From the NCBI GenBank assembly GCA_038501785.1, contig JBAMJR010000180.1, forward strand, positions 5,599,001-5,663,000: DNA of 64,000 nt, written 5' to 3'. The notes beneath the pieces are model-generated. The model worked only from the letters and a program-made list of their open reading frames with translations. It searched no databases and was not told the DNA's origin. A program made the position numbers and the translations under genes. Origin of the DNA: Myoxocephalus aenaeus. Lineage: Eukaryota; Chordata; Actinopteri; Perciformes; Cottidae. Positions 20,281 through 34,858 of the stretch are shown piece after piece. Position 1 is the first letter of the stretch; every line of letters starts with the position of its first letter.

Positions 20281-23200
20281 TCTTCTCACGGTTGCAGCCG
20301 TGCCTGGAAATCTGCGTGGGGAAATTAATGAGCATTTGAACGGAACTGTTTGTTCCCTAACATGATTATTATCATTATTTAATCAACTGTGATTATATTC
20401 ATCACTAATGAAATAATCACAAATTACCTGCAATCCATTTCAGTGTGATTTGAATGGTTATGTTTAGAGGTTGCGCTCTCTGAATTCTGATTGACTAGAG
20501 TTGACTAGAGAGCACACGAGGACATGAATGAATACTAAGACATGTTGGTGAAGCCTCAGGAAAAGAGGCCACGATGCACATGCTGTATGAGCTCTGATAT
20601 GCAGACGGGTCCCGCCTCTACTGTCAAAATACTGACTTCTAAAAGAGCCACCGATGTCTGCAGAGGTGTTTTGTAGAAGCCTGGTTTCATTTGCATGTGA
20701 CTTAATGAAGGTAAAGGAGGTGTATGGCTGTGCTCAATGACACGCAGCGCTTGTGCGGAACTTCTTTAAGAAACTGAAGGAGAACTTTTTCTTGCAGTAT
20801 TACGTAGCTGCGGATCACAGATAATGTTAAAGAAGTCCATAGTCATTAGATCGATCCACACGTCTTTACCGGAACGTTCCTACTTTGGAAAATTGTACTT
20901 GTTTATCACTTTTCTATTCTTCAGAACACTCAAAGCTCTTTTACAATACATGCCACTCACCCATTGACACCCATTCATACACTGATGGAAGGAGCTACTA
21001 TTCAAGGTGCCACGTATATATATTTTATTTCAAGCATGCTTCCATTATGCTATTCATCTTTTTTCCAAGAATTGTGTTTGCTGCTGTAGACCAAATGAAC
21101 TCAGTGAGAGCTGAGTGTCGTGCCAGCAGGAGACACGGACCTCGGACACCTATTCTTAGAATAGAGCCTATTTGTGCTACCTCATTTGGAACCTCCTACC
21201 TTTTCGAAGCTTTATTTCTATGGCAGTACACCGTGCGCCGGACACCAAGACCCCACATGGACAAACCAGAGCCAATCTTAGGTCGGGAAAATACAAAGCT
21301 GTGTGAAACGCTGCTGACGCTGTTTGTCGTGCCTCCACGAAAATAGGGCCTATCAAGTGCTGTTTCCTCATCATGAGGAGGACTACTCTGCAAGTTGCCT
21401 GTGGCTCTGGAGTAAGCTTCCTAAAGTCTGAGAAGAGATGATGTCATCATAAAGCTATTCTTTTTTTTTATAGATGCATGGTTGATCCAGACGTTAACAT
21501 AGCAGCCTGTCTCTCTATCACTTACTAAATAAACTATTACGTTTGCTGAACACACAAACTTAAGATTCCAATGTTAATGCTGATTGGACGGAGGTACAAC
21601 ATGAGACATTAATCACAGAAGAGACCCAACAACAACCTTTCAGCAGGAACATGTTTCTATTCAAATATGTTATATCCTGTACGTCACAATATCATGACAT
21701 ATGATCGGATATGAATTCCACCCAAAAAAACATTGAATGTAAAGTCTTAGCTTCCTGCGCTACAGTACCTGATTACGGGTCGCGTTAATGTTCACACACA
21801 CGCAGAGTTTTTAAATGACTGAAACACATTTTGGAGGAGAAGTAAGAATTTTGCTAAACGTGGGCGACTGCCAATTAAAACTCCCTCTGCTTCTTCCTCT
21901 GCCTCTGTCTGTATGGCTCTCGCTCATTTGCAGCAAATGATTGCTATTCAGACTTTGCATTGCATAATTTCCATGAGCAGGAATGTGGGAGTAGAAAGCT
22001 TCCACTGGCCTCCCTCACACTTCACTTCTTCCTACCTATCTCCGAACTCACCATAAATATTTATGAATGCATTTGAATAATGTGAATCGGAATGACACAA
22101 TATCATTTTGAGAAGGGAGGAGTAGAGATAGCAGAAAGGTGAGGGATGGCAAACTGCAGAAGAATCTTCCAGGTCTGAAATGTGAGTCCTTCAGGGGTCA
22201 CGTCTCTGAGCCGAGTGAGATGTGGACGAAGGAGCTGCCAATCAATAACGGCATTGTTCATCACAGTCTGTGCTGGTCGTATTACAATGGGACATAAGAG
22301 TTATATGCAATAATTACACTGAGTCACACTGTTCTCAGAAGGATGTCAAGACAACAAAAGAGGCTGAAGCAACTGACGACAAAGGTGTGTGTGTGTGTGT
22401 GTGAGGGGGTTGGGGGTGTGTGTTTGTAATTGTGGTGTAGAAGTGACGGTCTCATAGGACCAGAGAAGAGACAATTAGAAAGGGCTGGTAGAAAGGTGAG
22501 TATTGCTCTCAGAGAGGGAAGACAACGTGGCACTGAGGGAGTGGGGTGAGGATGGCATCCCTCAAGAGGAGAACATGTGAGGAGACAGAGATCTGCGTGG
22601 TCTCCTGTGTGTCTCTGTTGTCTCCCACGGGGAGAGACGCCTCGTGTTCCGGGAACAAGAAATACAATCTTTTAGCTCGGATAATGGATCCAGGCTGCCA
22701 GAGACCTGCTTACTTGATACCGCCTCACCTCACCTCTGTCTTACAAAATGGGAGCACAATTATGAGGCAATAGCAATACGGAGCAAATTGAATAATAACA
22801 TTGGAACAAAACCTTGCATGATTTCATTTTCAAGGTGTCTCCTTGTTTCATTCTGTGGGAACACTGAACAGTGAATAAACAATATAGCCTAATGCTCAGT
22901 GTTGCATTCAAGTTTAATTTAACTTTATATATTATTAAAATGATTAATGTAAGGTAAGTCTACACTATTATACTGCCCTGTACTTGCAACATACAACCAA
23001 AGGTTATTCAGCAGGAATACTTATTGATCTTGGTCATAGTAATTTGTCAAAAAAGGTCCACTTAGGAACATTTCCCAGAGAATTTAAATGCATCTCACGT
23101 TCTTAAATGAAGTTTGCTGAGCACTACTTCTGTAAAGCAACAAAGGAATCAGGGATCAGTGAACAGATGCACTCGGTGCATGTGAGATGTATCCGAGTTG

Positions 23201-26146
23201 AAGTTGTCAGTGCCAGTTGAAGTTGATGCACTGGGAGGGACAACAGTATGTGAAATTGTGAGCGATAACAAAAGCCGTTGAAATCAGTAGCAGTGTTACT
23301 GATGAAAGCAGAGGAATGTTAGCTGGAGACAACTGAACTAGAGTCGAGGAAGAGATGAAAGCAGCGGAGATGTCAGTAAATGTTTAAGATGCATGATAGC
23401 AATTTTCTTGGCCCATTACGATTTCCAATCCCAAAAGTCTGACATGCCAATTACAAATGTATCATAGACAGCATGGCTCAAGACCTTCCCAGAGTCAGTA
23501 GACGGTAATATGATCTTAATGTTTCCCTTTTGACTTTAGTATTGTCATCTGTAGTGGTTATTTGAATAAAAGCCCATTTCAAAAGATTAGGAAATACATT
23601 TAATCAATTGGATTTGCTTTGATTAATAAAGTATTGGCATTAGTGGTTTCAATTATGTATTGGAAGCTGCTTAGAGCTAGTATTAGGAAGTTAAACCGAC
23701 GTGATTATCTCTGTAATATCTAATTTAAAGCAGTTGAGTGTCACAGTTCAAATGGACCTTGAGATAAGATTTCTAAACATCTAATATTCATATTTTGTTC
23801 CATGACTGATTACTGAGTCATTATTTTTCTATTACTAGATTATTGCTCATCTTCTAATGGTCATACTTCATACTAATGACTTATACTATCGTTGTTTCTT
23901 GGCATTTACTATCATTAATATCATGTGTACCTAGGCTTACTCCATAGATACATGATGTGCTCATAATACTGCAGTAAATGTCAGTAGCATTACAATGCTC
24001 ATTATTTATTTCAGCATACAGGTATAAGGGAACGTCACAAGCTGTTCCCCAGCTGTAAACAGAACCAAACATATTTTCTCATTTGAAAAAGTATCATCCA
24101 GATAACCGACTGTAAATAGAACCGAACCCATAGAGTCACATAATCAGTACGGATTCAGGTAAGCAGCCTTCCACCTCCAGAGGAATCAGTCACTCTTTAT
24201 CTTTTTGTTGGGAAAATAATAATGATAATAATACATTCACCTGCAACACAATGCGCTGAGCAGTTAGTCAGATTCCCATCAGATGGACCACAGCGTTCGT
24301 CATAGAAACTGCATCCTTGATCCAATCCTCTGAAAGGAGCTGAATCTATTTTCCTTATCACTCAGAGCAGAAAACAATGACTTGAGAGGAAGAAAAGACC
24401 CGAATGAATGGAGGATAGGGAGAAAGTGGTGGAAATTGATTTTGAACAAGTGCTTTTATTTGACAAAAGCTTGGCATCTGAAGAGAAAATGGTCCCCTTG
24501 AATAAGTATTGTGGTGGAAATGTGGTTTAAACCTGATAAAAGAAAGCCAGAGGGGAGGTAGACGGAGATGATTGGTTGAGAAAAGATAAAGAGTGATTAA
24601 AGAAAACGAGAAAGGAGGCAAAACAGAGGCAAGGAAAACAACCTGGAAAGAGGGAAGGAGATGTTTGGGTGGGACGAGGAGAGGAACAATGGGTCTCGGT
24701 CCTTTGCGTTGAAAATGCCAACAAAGAGGAGGCTGGCTGATAAATTCAAGATGTCTCTCCTCTATTCTTAACATCCTTATTCATCACAGCAAAGTGCCAT
24801 TAACTGAAGGTGAGTGGGCCGGAGGTTCTGAAGCACAGCCGATTCACTGACTCCATTTATTCAAGATTAATGACATACAAGCTGATTTGGCAAAAAGCTT
24901 TTTGTGCAGTTAAATGCTAAGAGACCGGGCAATCAGCATATTCACTGCTGTGTGTTTGCTGTTTAGACCATTTATTTATTGTGTATTACTGCGGTGCATC
25001 ATAATGTATTAGCAGCCTTGACATGTACAATGCTAATCAATTACCAAAGATATATTTTCCTCTGTTGCTTTTAACCTTAACTCTGAGTTTTTATGGTTGT
25101 GCGGCTTACTGGAAGGTCACAAGCTGCCAGCTGTCATTGTTCTGCAAGCGCTGAACAGTGCGCCACTAAATATACAGAATTTCAATGATAAAAATAGAAA
25201 TTCTAATGTTCTAATATTTTCCTATAATATGAAGTAGTGCAAACAATGCATTAATCCATAAATACCTCCAGGTCACACAGGAAAAGCTCTGTTGCATGTA
25301 GTGCCTTTCAATAATACCGTTACATTGACTTACCTCATGTACAAATACATTTCAATAAAATGTGACACATTTTTCCCTCACTCACACTGTTAGTCATTCA
25401 ACTGATTGCTACTCTCTCGAATGCTTTTGAGATAACGAGTGATTACCCAAAAAGTCCTATATTTGTTTCCGCTGATGGAGCCGTATTGTTGCTCCCGGAT
25501 TCATTGTTTCCTGATCCGTTTCCATGGACACCATGTAGAGCGCTTCCAAGTCAACAAATTGTTGGAATACCACGCACAGCACTACGAATGCCGGTTAAAG
25601 CTGAATATGAGCAGCTAAAAGCCCTCGGAGGCAAAACTTACTCTTGACGATTGCCCACATGCAGATTGCTTGTAAAGAGAAACGGTCTGCTCATTACTCG
25701 TAGATTGGTTTTATCTTCTCAATTTTAATTGTGGGCTAATTTGTATAAATGTGCAGCACACTAGGATGCCAGGCAGCGTACAGTGAACACATCATAGACC
25801 TGTCAAGAACACTCTGAGATAAAGATATGAGGTTTCAAAGACACCATGTACACTATTTCCAAACATCTACACGCATCGTGCAATACAGTTATCATGGCAC
25901 TGTTTCAATTTGAAGCTGTCACTCAAGGCAGCCACATTTCTTCCTGGTGGGTTACGCATCAGATCCATCAGCAAACGGAGCTCTTGTGCTACTTTGTGGT
26001 GGAATGCAGCTCTGTGAGGCTCCAGACCGGCCCGATGAAACCGCAGAGCCTCAACTCTGATCTGTCGGATCTAAATCATTTTAACTATATATGTCACAAG
26101 CATGTGTCACTCTCAGGTGGTTATCTTATACCGCTTTACTCAGGAG
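20281..26146. other. Anonymous non-coding stretch
   Basis: No supported gene. It holds a short (GT)n near 22384-22402 and AAT-rich patches near 24218-24235. The blocks 21110-21350 and 24370-24780 contain long open frames on one strand but show no motif and are not flanked by convincing splice sites. AT-rich low-repeat sections, for example 24.9-25.3 kb, could contain conserved non-coding elements; that needs a cross-species alignment. Confidence 0.5.
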
Positions 26147-26465
26147 TTTATTCGCTCGACTTTATGTGGTTTATTCGCTTCATTCGCTTCATTCGCGCCG
26201 GGGCGCGGCTTATCTCCGTGGCTTAACTCCTTAAAAAACGTTACCATTTCCGCCATCCACCATGGAAATAACCACTAGTTCTGCTTCATAATTGTTGTGG
26301 AAATTCCACGAACGTCGGTGATGACGGGCGGAGCATCTCAACGCTGATTGGCTTTCACAACTCAGCGTCATGTACATTTTGTAAAAAAGGCTGAAAAATG
26401 TGCGGAAATTTGCATGTAATCTACTCGCGCAAAACATTTGCAACGCTTATGGTGTGAACGCAGCA
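26147..26465 (-). mobile_element. PIF/Harbinger-like MITE, truncated copy
   Basis: The right end GGTGTGAACGCAGCA is followed by TTA. Inward (minus strand) the sequence follows the 62-kb element: GAGTAGATTACATG, AGCCAATCAGCGTTGAGATGC, TTCCACAACAA, GCAGAACTAGTGG, then GGCTTATCTCCGTGGC. The left terminal inverted repeat is missing, so homology fades near 26147. Relative to the 62-kb copy it lacks an internal stretch of about 150 bp. Confidence 0.75.
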
Positions 26466-26474
26466 TTAACCATG

Positions 26475-26514
26475 CAACAAAGTAACACAGTGAGCAACAA
26501 AGTAACACAGTGAG
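26475..26514. repeat. Tandem 20-bp duplication
   Basis: CAACAAAGTAACACAGTGAG occurs twice, head to tail, directly outside the MITE end. Confidence 0.95.
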
Positions 26515-29500
26515 AGTGCACTCAAGCCATGTTGTTCGGTATTGGAAATGCTCCTGCCACCGTCTTGACCAGTGCTTTAGAAGTGGAGCACCATGTACCC
26601 AATAGTTTGGTAAGGTCAAATGCAGACGACGAGTTTCCCCTCTGGGATTAATGGTGCGGAACTCAACCGGTAGGTTGATTATGCAGGCTGTGGCTGCAGA
26701 GGTCATCAACTCATTTGTACACTGGGGAAGGATGGCTTCAAAAGCAGGATGGTTGCATCACATGCATCTCATCATTAATGGGGATGTCTTTGGATTTGTT
26801 GCTTCATACTCATGCGTGGGTTTAATATTAGAACCGATGAAGCTCATTTAAGGTGACTTGAGTTAATAACAGTCACAGCTGCTTCTGTATTCTGGTGTGA
26901 TGCTGAAAAACAATCTATTCAACATCTAGTTGAGGTCAAGGTAAAGTCACAACTTTCTAGCAATCAGGTCATTATCAGGCAGCTGTTTCAAATGATGAGT
27001 CCATGTATCTTGTTATGTAATAATGTCCGTCTTAAACAATTAGGGGCCATGATGGATGGTCTAGAAAAAAGAGGTGGACAAAATATTAGATACATCTCTC
27101 AGTATAACACAATACAATTCCACAGCACCGCAAACGGAAAATAAATATAAATGACCAACACATTTATTGTGTGGTTGTTTAGACTACGTTAGTTTTCTCT
27201 ATGTGTAAGTAATCTGTCGGCAACTGTGTGTGAATCTCAACAGTAAGAGCTGTGATCAACAAGACGAAAGATGTTTTCACAACCGTGGCAATTCACTGAC
27301 ATGCTTATACACGGGATCATCCATAAATTACAAATCTGCAATCAAAACAATCCTGTTGTGGATTCCTTTGTCTTCCTTTGAGTCCGCTTGGAAGCAGACC
27401 CACCTTTTCAGGCGGTTCTGGTTTGGCTGTTTGGTCCGCTCCAGGGTTCGATTGACAACTTTCACAGCAGCCCAAACGAACCCTTCTAACGGGGCAAATG
27501 GACATGAGCTTGTTTAACCGCTTTTTTCCCCCCAGTGGCAACGTTTACAAACTAGCACTAAACACAGAGCCTACCTGAGGCTGATGGAAATATTGTGCAG
27601 CTTTTTCGTAGTAAACCAAACTAGTGAACAATAATAAGTTTGATCGGATGGTGGGGGCTAGCACAAGTTATTACAATACGTGAACGTCTGTACCACATTT
27701 CATAGCAACCCATCAAAAGGTTGTTACGAAAAACACCATCGCTATCCTCACAGGCAACGTCAGATTACTTTAAACTACCGTTTTTGAGTCAATCAAAATG
27801 TCTTTTTATTTATTATCTACTCTAACCTTGTCTTGCAATTTCATGCTTCAGCTGAATCTAAATTAAAGTGCAGACTGGTTACTTTGGGAGGCTAATGTAC
27901 TTTGCGTAATTGTCAGTTAAATGTTGGAATCCTGCCAAATTCAAAATAAGCATACACATCTTCCTCTGTAAAAGTCCTCCTGCTCCACAAAGTACGACTC
28001 ACTGCGGCTTATCTGCCATGACCTTCAGCCGTTATCTCCACCCACTCGCACTTTTGCTGGCAACCTCTTTCAATTTTGACACGTCTGAATCCCTCTTCCT
28101 CGTTAATGACGTGTAATTATAATGGAGTGTGTGTGAGGTGAAAACTGATTTCTCTGTGTCGCGGCCGGTGACAGGCTTGACATGACTTTAGTTGTTTGGA
28201 GCCGAGAGTCTGTAATCGCAGTGAAACCCTCTGGGTCGACGTTCGCTCCGTAGAGGACACTCGGTGACAGAGTTCAGGAGGTAGAATGACTTTGTGGCTT
28301 TTTCCTCCTCCCAAAGAAAATCAGCCACAATGCTCTCTAAATGCAAATTGGGAGTCGGGCTTTTATGTGCCGCACTGACCGAACATTGGCACTCCACTCC
28401 GAGGCGCCCGGGTGGGTGGGGACCGTTGAAAGTGCAGGTTCTGGGTGAATGTCACCATCTCTTGTCGGTCCTCAATCATCTTGAAATATTTATATCTTAG
28501 GAGCTACACACTGTATGACTGCATTTCCAAAGAGAAATGTTCCCTCTGTGCTCTAATGACACAGAAAGATTATCGGAATAATTTGTGCCACTGTTGATCA
28601 GCCCCTCAATATATCATGTATTAATAATTTTTAAAGGGTGACAATTGTACCGTTTTTTTTTTCCTCCATTTTCTGTCTCTTTGAATTAAAAGGACTGACA
28701 TCTCTCACCATTCCTCATTTACTACTGCTGTGATCAACTGAAATGCAGCAGCGACCGAATAAATGGCTTTGAGGTATTTTGATGAGCAGATCAAAGTATC
28801 TCTACGAGGCTAACAACTCTGTCTGCGTCTGGTGAACCGTTGCCTGAAAGCGATAAAAGAATATATGGAGAATGAACTGTGAAATTAATGCTTTGTCTGC
28901 CATTTTCCCTGTGCACTGGGCTACAACATTATAGAAAATTGCTCATTTATCGCTCTCGGTTCAGATTATTGAGATTCACCCATTTCCTCACTGTGCCAGT
29001 GTCATTATATGAACTTTGATGGAGCAAAATTACATCCTTATCTTTTCCTTATGACTTTACAATGGTCTTAGATATAGATCAGCGGCCATGAAGAGATTGT
29101 TTTTTTATGTTCCCAGTAGGATGTTCAGTTCTTTTAAAAACCTTTGCCTCTGCCACTTCCTTTGGGTGTCTATTTGGTGACATGTAAACACAAAGACTGG
29201 CTTTAGACTATAATGTCACAAGATAGTTAAGCTTTTAAAAAACTTTGTTCAACAAATTGCCGTGAGGGATGTCTAGTCTGCTCATTTTAAACTGAATAGA
29301 AAAAAGCTTTCACCGTCCAATGCCTTTTCTTTTCTATTAATTTTGTTTTGGAACGTTGAAGTGCAGCGTAAGGGAAACCCCTTTAATTAATCACGGCGGT
29401 GCACTTAAGCCGTCAGCGCTCCTTCTTTTGCCGTATGCCTGCTGCCTCACTAGTCACCTGAAAGCTATGCTTCCACGTCGCTACTCGTAACATTTCAAAA

Positions 29501-29844
29501 GCCACCAGCAGCATCCACCTGTCGCTCCTACTGTTCCCTGTGTAGCTTCCCCCGGGGCCAGACATCAACGCTGTGTGCGTTCTGTATTTACATAGAGGCT
29601 GACTGAACTGAGGATAAATGCCAGCGTGTGGTAGCTTCTCATCCAGTGCGTGGTTTTGGTCTAATGTTTCTGTCTTCTGCTCTCTTTTCTGTGTTACAGG
29701 TAAGTGCTGCCAAATGATGTCCACCAGGACAGAGAGAGGAGGAAAGAGAAGGAATAAACTGCCGCTGCTATCTTCAGAGACTTTCAGATCTCAGTGGGTT
29801 TGATACTCGTGCTCCATAATCAATGGAAAGACGGGAAGACACTC

Positions 29845-29850
<6 letters not shown>
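26515..29850. other. Anonymous non-coding stretch
   Basis: No gene supported. Around 27405-27490, repeated GTTC/CGAACC words suggest an old DNA-transposon end, but I could not define termini. 28.1-28.4 kb is GC-richer, with overlapping open frames on both strands and no domains. Confidence 0.5.
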
Positions 29851-29904
<54 letters not shown>

Positions 29905-29960
29905 CAATGTATTTATATGGATCCTTAAAAGGTTCTCAAAAGCACTTTACATGGTAAAAA
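29851..29960 (-). repeat. (TAA)n with LINE-like 3' tail
   Basis: An uninterrupted TAA trinucleotide array at about 29851-29902 is followed on the plus strand by AATGTATTTATATGG...CTCAAAAGCACTTTACATG. In reverse complement this reads GTAAAGTGCTTTTGAG...TATAAATACATT(TTA)n, the 3' end typical of fish L2-like LINEs, and matches the tail of the 2.7-kb LINE. No coding part was recognised upstream on the minus strand, so the copy is very short. Confidence 0.65.
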
Positions 29961-32900
29961 CGGAAACAATATAAGAAAGTATGTAGATGCGGCTCTTATA
30001 TAAATAATTTACAAGTATACATCCAATTCTGGGTACAATGCGACACAATATTCCTTTTACATATCTCAGCCTGCATAAAGAAAGCAATCCAGTGGTAATA
30101 ATGGTGAACGTCCAGCCGCCTGCAGTCAAGTATTTTTTCCAGAGGTGGTCTCCCAGGTCAGTGGTCTTTCTCTTGAATACAGATGATGTCATGTGGGTTT
30201 GTTCCCTGCAGGAGATTGACAACCCGAGCCTGTGTGGTTTTGGGCTGACAAATTAGAAAATCTGAGAATGAAAATTGCCACAGAGTATGACAGAGTCAAA
30301 GATTTGTTTTGACTGCAAGGTTTCCAAAGTGAAAGGATCTTAATGTGTGTGTGTGCGTGTGCGTGTGTGTGTGTGTGTAGGTTTCAACCTTGTTGGAGCT
30401 TATGAGGTATCAAAGATCCCAGCAACATAAATATCACATCACCGTTTAACCATTTTGTACATACCAATCACTAAGTTATTTTTGTAATGTAAAATGGGCT
30501 TACTATCTAATTTCAGACTTTTTCTTTGAAAAGTAAGACGAAACATATTTTATAATCCCAAAAGGTGTCAGATAATCCATCATTATTAGGTATGTGAGGG
30601 TTTCTGTAACACCATTGGGTTTACTTCAATCACACAAGGTAATGTGTTCCTCAGAATTGTGCATTGGCCCAATTGAGGCTGAACTGGACTGCATCTCTTT
30701 GTCAGAGCGAGGTGAAGAGGCCCTCTGATGAGTGTTTGTCTGCTGGCAGAAATGACTGTGAAGTGCCCTTTGTCTTTCCATCAGTCCATAATAAGTCCTC
30801 TCACAATCACTTAAACTTCCAAATGAAACTTTCTGAAGGACGCTAATTCAAGCTGAGCGGAGCCTCGTCTCCTCCAGCCTGTTGGCTTGTTTAGCCCGGA
30901 GAGGACTTGAAGAATCAGACAGATAACTCACTGCTTTCTCACATTGTTGACACTCTTTAGCATCTCTTGCACAGCATGTCACGGTGTGGACTAACTATTA
31001 TAAGCACCATCTACAGCGAAAAGATCTCTAACCTCCAACACTCGCTCATGGATAGTCACAGACGGGTAAACAGCGCGGAGAACTCAATCACTGATACGGT
31101 TGCTTTCACAAGCATGAAACCATGTAAGTGTTATGTCTGACACTTGGCTGGAAAGTGTTGATAATGAATGCTTTAAAGCTCAACCACGCTGCCTTTAGAA
31201 TATGCTTATCTCTCAGACTTTCCTGCACCTGTGACCTCGCATGAAAATGCACCACGCTCGGTGCTTTTAGTGTCACTTTCACGCGTGAAGAGAAGTCTGA
31301 AGGAGCTGGAGAAGAAATTAAATCCCTCAAACTCCAAGTGAAATCTAAGATGTTTAAAGATTCAACTCCCATTTGCATTTGATACATGAAGGCTTACATG
31401 TCATATAGTATACATGTACATTAATAGAAAGTCGCATGTTGCATCACCTCTATGCAAAATGAACTGATTGTCTCACAAATTCAGTTCATTACTTAAGCGT
31501 CATATTCAAAAGTCTATTTTTAATACCGTCAATTGCATGACAGGTAATATTCTAATGCGCCCCTGTGCTCCTCAGATCTTGATATGCACATGAACAATCA
31601 GATACAATTATGAAAACTGACTTTCAAATGACATTTAATATGTTTTGACGAAATGGGAGCATTTCACATTTCTGACAGCAGTAAATTAAGATTGAGGGAT
31701 GAAAGCACGAGCTTCCTGTTTCCAAAGTTTCAGCCTCGTGTTTTCTTCAAAGTATATTAATACTGATGCTGAAGGTTCTGTTCTAATTTCAATGAAAGTT
31801 ATTTATCTGCCAAATGATGATGAGCAGCAGCCATCAGCAGTGGATCTTAATACCCGTCTTGACAGCACAGTTGGTTGATTATTGTCAGTTAATATACACA
31901 TCAGTGAATCACATTAAACAGCAAACCGGTCAAATGTGGCAAATCACCACATCGTTAGAAACTCAAATTAAATGGAATATTTTTTTATCAAGATGGGAAG
32001 TCTGTCATAATTTCCTCAAACAGCTTATTATTTTCCACATCTAATCGGAGTTTGCATATCAGTCCTCCCAAATGCACAGCTAATAAAGCCGTGGTTTTTA
32101 ATCTTCTTCAACAACTTTTTTTTTATTTGTTGAAATTTCCATTACATCCTGACAGCAGTCAATAAATCAAATGCTCTGACAAAGAAACGAGCAACGTTGT
32201 TCATGTCCATACAGATATTTTTTGGGGAGTGGTTTTGAAGCGATGCCTGAAGCGACAGGCTGTTGCTGTTGGTGTTGCCGACTGTGATTTTCTTGCTAGG
32301 TTTAGCAGCTAAAGCCAGAGCTAGTGCTGCTAGCGACTCTAAGCTTTTACAATTTTTGTTTTTGTGCGATTAATTATCTTGGCAATATATGTTTTCTATA
32401 TATTTTGTTATTCCCCAAATAAAGGCTTCAACCAGTCACATTGTGTGGAACAGACATATGTAATATATTGTACAACACGGAGGTTCATGATCTGAACCAA
32501 GACAGGAAAACTTTATAACTCCCAACTTTGACACAGACCAGATCCACTCCTTCAGTTCTGACCTTTCACAATAAAAGCACAAGACATTTACACTGTGTAG
32601 CTTTTTACCAGAGGAACTCAAATAATTTTCTGACATTCAATCGAGAAAATATTTCTCCGATTTTTCAACAATAAAAGTCAAAACGGTTTCATCCTAAATA
32701 TTAATGATGGATGAAATACTGTGGTACATTAATCCAGCTGTCTCCATGGTGGTGGTGATGTGATTCAGGTGTTAAAGACCACGGCAGTTTATTCATCCAA
32801 TTAACTTAATTGTCTGAAACAAGCCCCTTGACCTTACAATTTGTTGGGGTTTTTGTTTCACAAGCTGTGCTGCAGGACATTATTAATGTTACTATTATTA

Positions 32901-33837
32901 ATTAATAAAGTGTTCCTTTGCCTCAACTAAGGCCATGTTTTATTGGTAAAAGCGGGCAAATAATATGAGGACAAAGACACTGCTGAAGCATTTTTGAAAG
33001 TGTCTCTTTGTTGGAATCTTGTGAATACATTTTTTTTTGTTAAAAAAAAAAACTGTATTCAACCTCCAACAGTAGGTTAGTGCCATTTAGCCTCTGAGTC
33101 AGACTCAACTCTGCTACTCAAAGGCCACACAGTCAAACACCGTTCATCCGTTCTGAGATGAGATTCCTTTCTGATAATCATATTTTGTGGCCTTAAAGTC
33201 ACAATGAAACTGAGGTTAGTGTGTCTATAGCTTCTGTTTATGCTTTGAAATAATAAGTGAGCGTGGGACCTTGGATGCTGAGGGCATGGATGGAGGCCAG
33301 GGCGCCATTACTGCATGTATTGCCCGTGCTGTAGTGACACAAAGAGTTTCCCTTTCATCCCCGCCTCGTCTTTCAACTGATCTGCGTATCAAAGTCTTGA
33401 TAGTAGTGAAATCAAAACGCAAAGGTTGTCAATATAAGTCCATTTTACATATTTAAAACACAATTCAACCATCAATATTAACATAAACCATAAATATGAC
33501 TTGAGAGGACTCAAAAGTGAATCGAGAGAGTTACGAATATATCCATGTTCATATCCCTAGCTTGATGCCACTCATGATTAGCGCACCTTTCTGGAAAGCT
33601 TACAACCGACTGAATCCACTAATACCGCTAAATAACCCTTACATTACTCAGTCATCTGATTTTCTTTGTATAAATTATGGATGCACTGCACAACATACAT
33701 CCTAGTCCTCGACTGCACTAGGTGTCTGACTGTACTCTTTTTATTTTTATTGTATTATTCAGTTTGTACTATTTTTAACTGTTTGTTTCACGTCATGTTT
33801 TGCACGTTTTTGTATGTATGAATGGAACCAGCAGGGT
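29961..33837. other. Anonymous non-coding stretch
   Basis: No gene supported. An imperfect (GT)n lies at 30342-30379. An open frame of about 55 codons from ATG at 30978 crosses a GTAAGT (about 31125); with no recognisable protein and no matching acceptor exon I do not call it. T- and A-rich tracts occur near 32.1, 33.0 and 33.7 kb. Confidence 0.5.
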
Positions 33838-34530
33838 TGCATAGTCCGGACAGTAGCTGCTGGTAGCCAGCCTCAGGCAGACTTCCAAATGGTCATCAGT
33901 CATGGTGGAACGGTGACTTAATATTTTTCATGTGGGAAAAAGCTGACTCACATAAATAAACTCTGACAGAGACTTGTCAACCTGCTCTGTCAAGTTGTGC
34001 ACACGCCTTCCGTTGCGTCTCCAGCTCTGACGCCAGGTTTTGGAAGTTCCCCAAATCATGGTGCTGCGGCTATGAGATTTTTCGTTTGAAAGCATTAACT
34101 GAGCTGATCATATCAACCACGGTTTTGTCTTTTATTTGCAATTAAGATCATTCAACATGTTGGTCAGATCGGTTAAAAATGCCAAGTCTAGCAGCCACTG
34201 ATCGTCATTTAGTTGGTTGTATTCTGTATGTTTAACAACATGGAGAAACTCCTGTATCTCCGGACAGAGCTCTCGAAATCTCTGCAGGAATTTCCCCCTA
34301 CTAAGCCATCTAACATCAGTGTGTAGCAAGAAGTCTGAGTGGTCGCAGTCCTTCTCCAGATCCGTCTTTGAAGAGCTCTCGCTCGAATAGGCGATCTTCG
34401 TTGCCACACCCATGATCTCTTTCATGTTTAGCATTTTAGTGCATAATGGGCGCACCGTCCGCGGTGATTGACATTAATTTGCACACTAGGAGCTGGGTTT
34501 TGTCGATTAAGTTTTTTTTTTTTTAATGGC
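33838..34530 (-). pseudogene. hAT transposase remnant (GTF2IRD2/ZBED-like type)
   Basis: Read on the minus strand: LIDKTQLLVCKLMSITADGAPIM (catalytic-region TADGAP word, about 34530-34440); MKEIMGVATKIAYS; LLHTDVRWLSRGKFLQRFREL (about 34340-34270); WLLDLAFLTDLTNMLNDLN; KDKTVVDMISSVNAFKR (about 34135-34085); and the C-terminal dimerisation region CESAFSHMKNIKSP followed in another frame by TDDHLEVCLRLATSSY (about 33930-33845). Stops, at least two frameshifts and a missing segment before the C-terminus show it is dead. Word order and motifs match the hAT lineage co-opted in GTF2IRD2 and ZBED-like genes; this copy is a plain transposon remnant. Confidence 0.82.
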
Positions 34531-34554
34531 ATGCAATCTACCCGCACTACCTCT

Positions 34555-34579
34555 GCAATGGACGTATTGGGCTCCCCTG
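34555..34579 (-). repeat. hAT terminal inverted repeat
   Basis: In reverse complement it reads CAGGGGAGCCCAATACGTCC, close to the CAGGGGTGCCCA start of many hAT elements. It lies just upstream of the transposase remnant in that element's sense direction, so it is probably its 5' end. The opposite end was not found near 33.8 kb. Confidence 0.65.
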
Positions 34580-34858
34580 TCCTACTCACTTTGAAGATCC
34601 TTATTTTTATTCTGGTGTGATGATAAAATACGTGATTTTATCAGTTATAATACATGAGATTTGAGCTCTCCAAGGTTTGTTTGTCACAAGGTAATGATGG
34701 ATTATTATCTCTCTCAAGTGGAAAACATTGATTATTTAAACACTGATTGATAATACAGGTGCTTATTAACAATACTATCACAACAGATAAAATACAATTC
34801 AGTGAGAGCTGATTGTGTTCAATGCAGTGCAGAAATCTCTCATGCAAAGAGACTGATT

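Noticed and set aside
30978..31130. Open frame crossing GTAAGT, as a possible exon
   Set aside because: No recognisable protein, no upstream promoter and no acceptor exon. A GTAAGT by chance is expected in a window this size.
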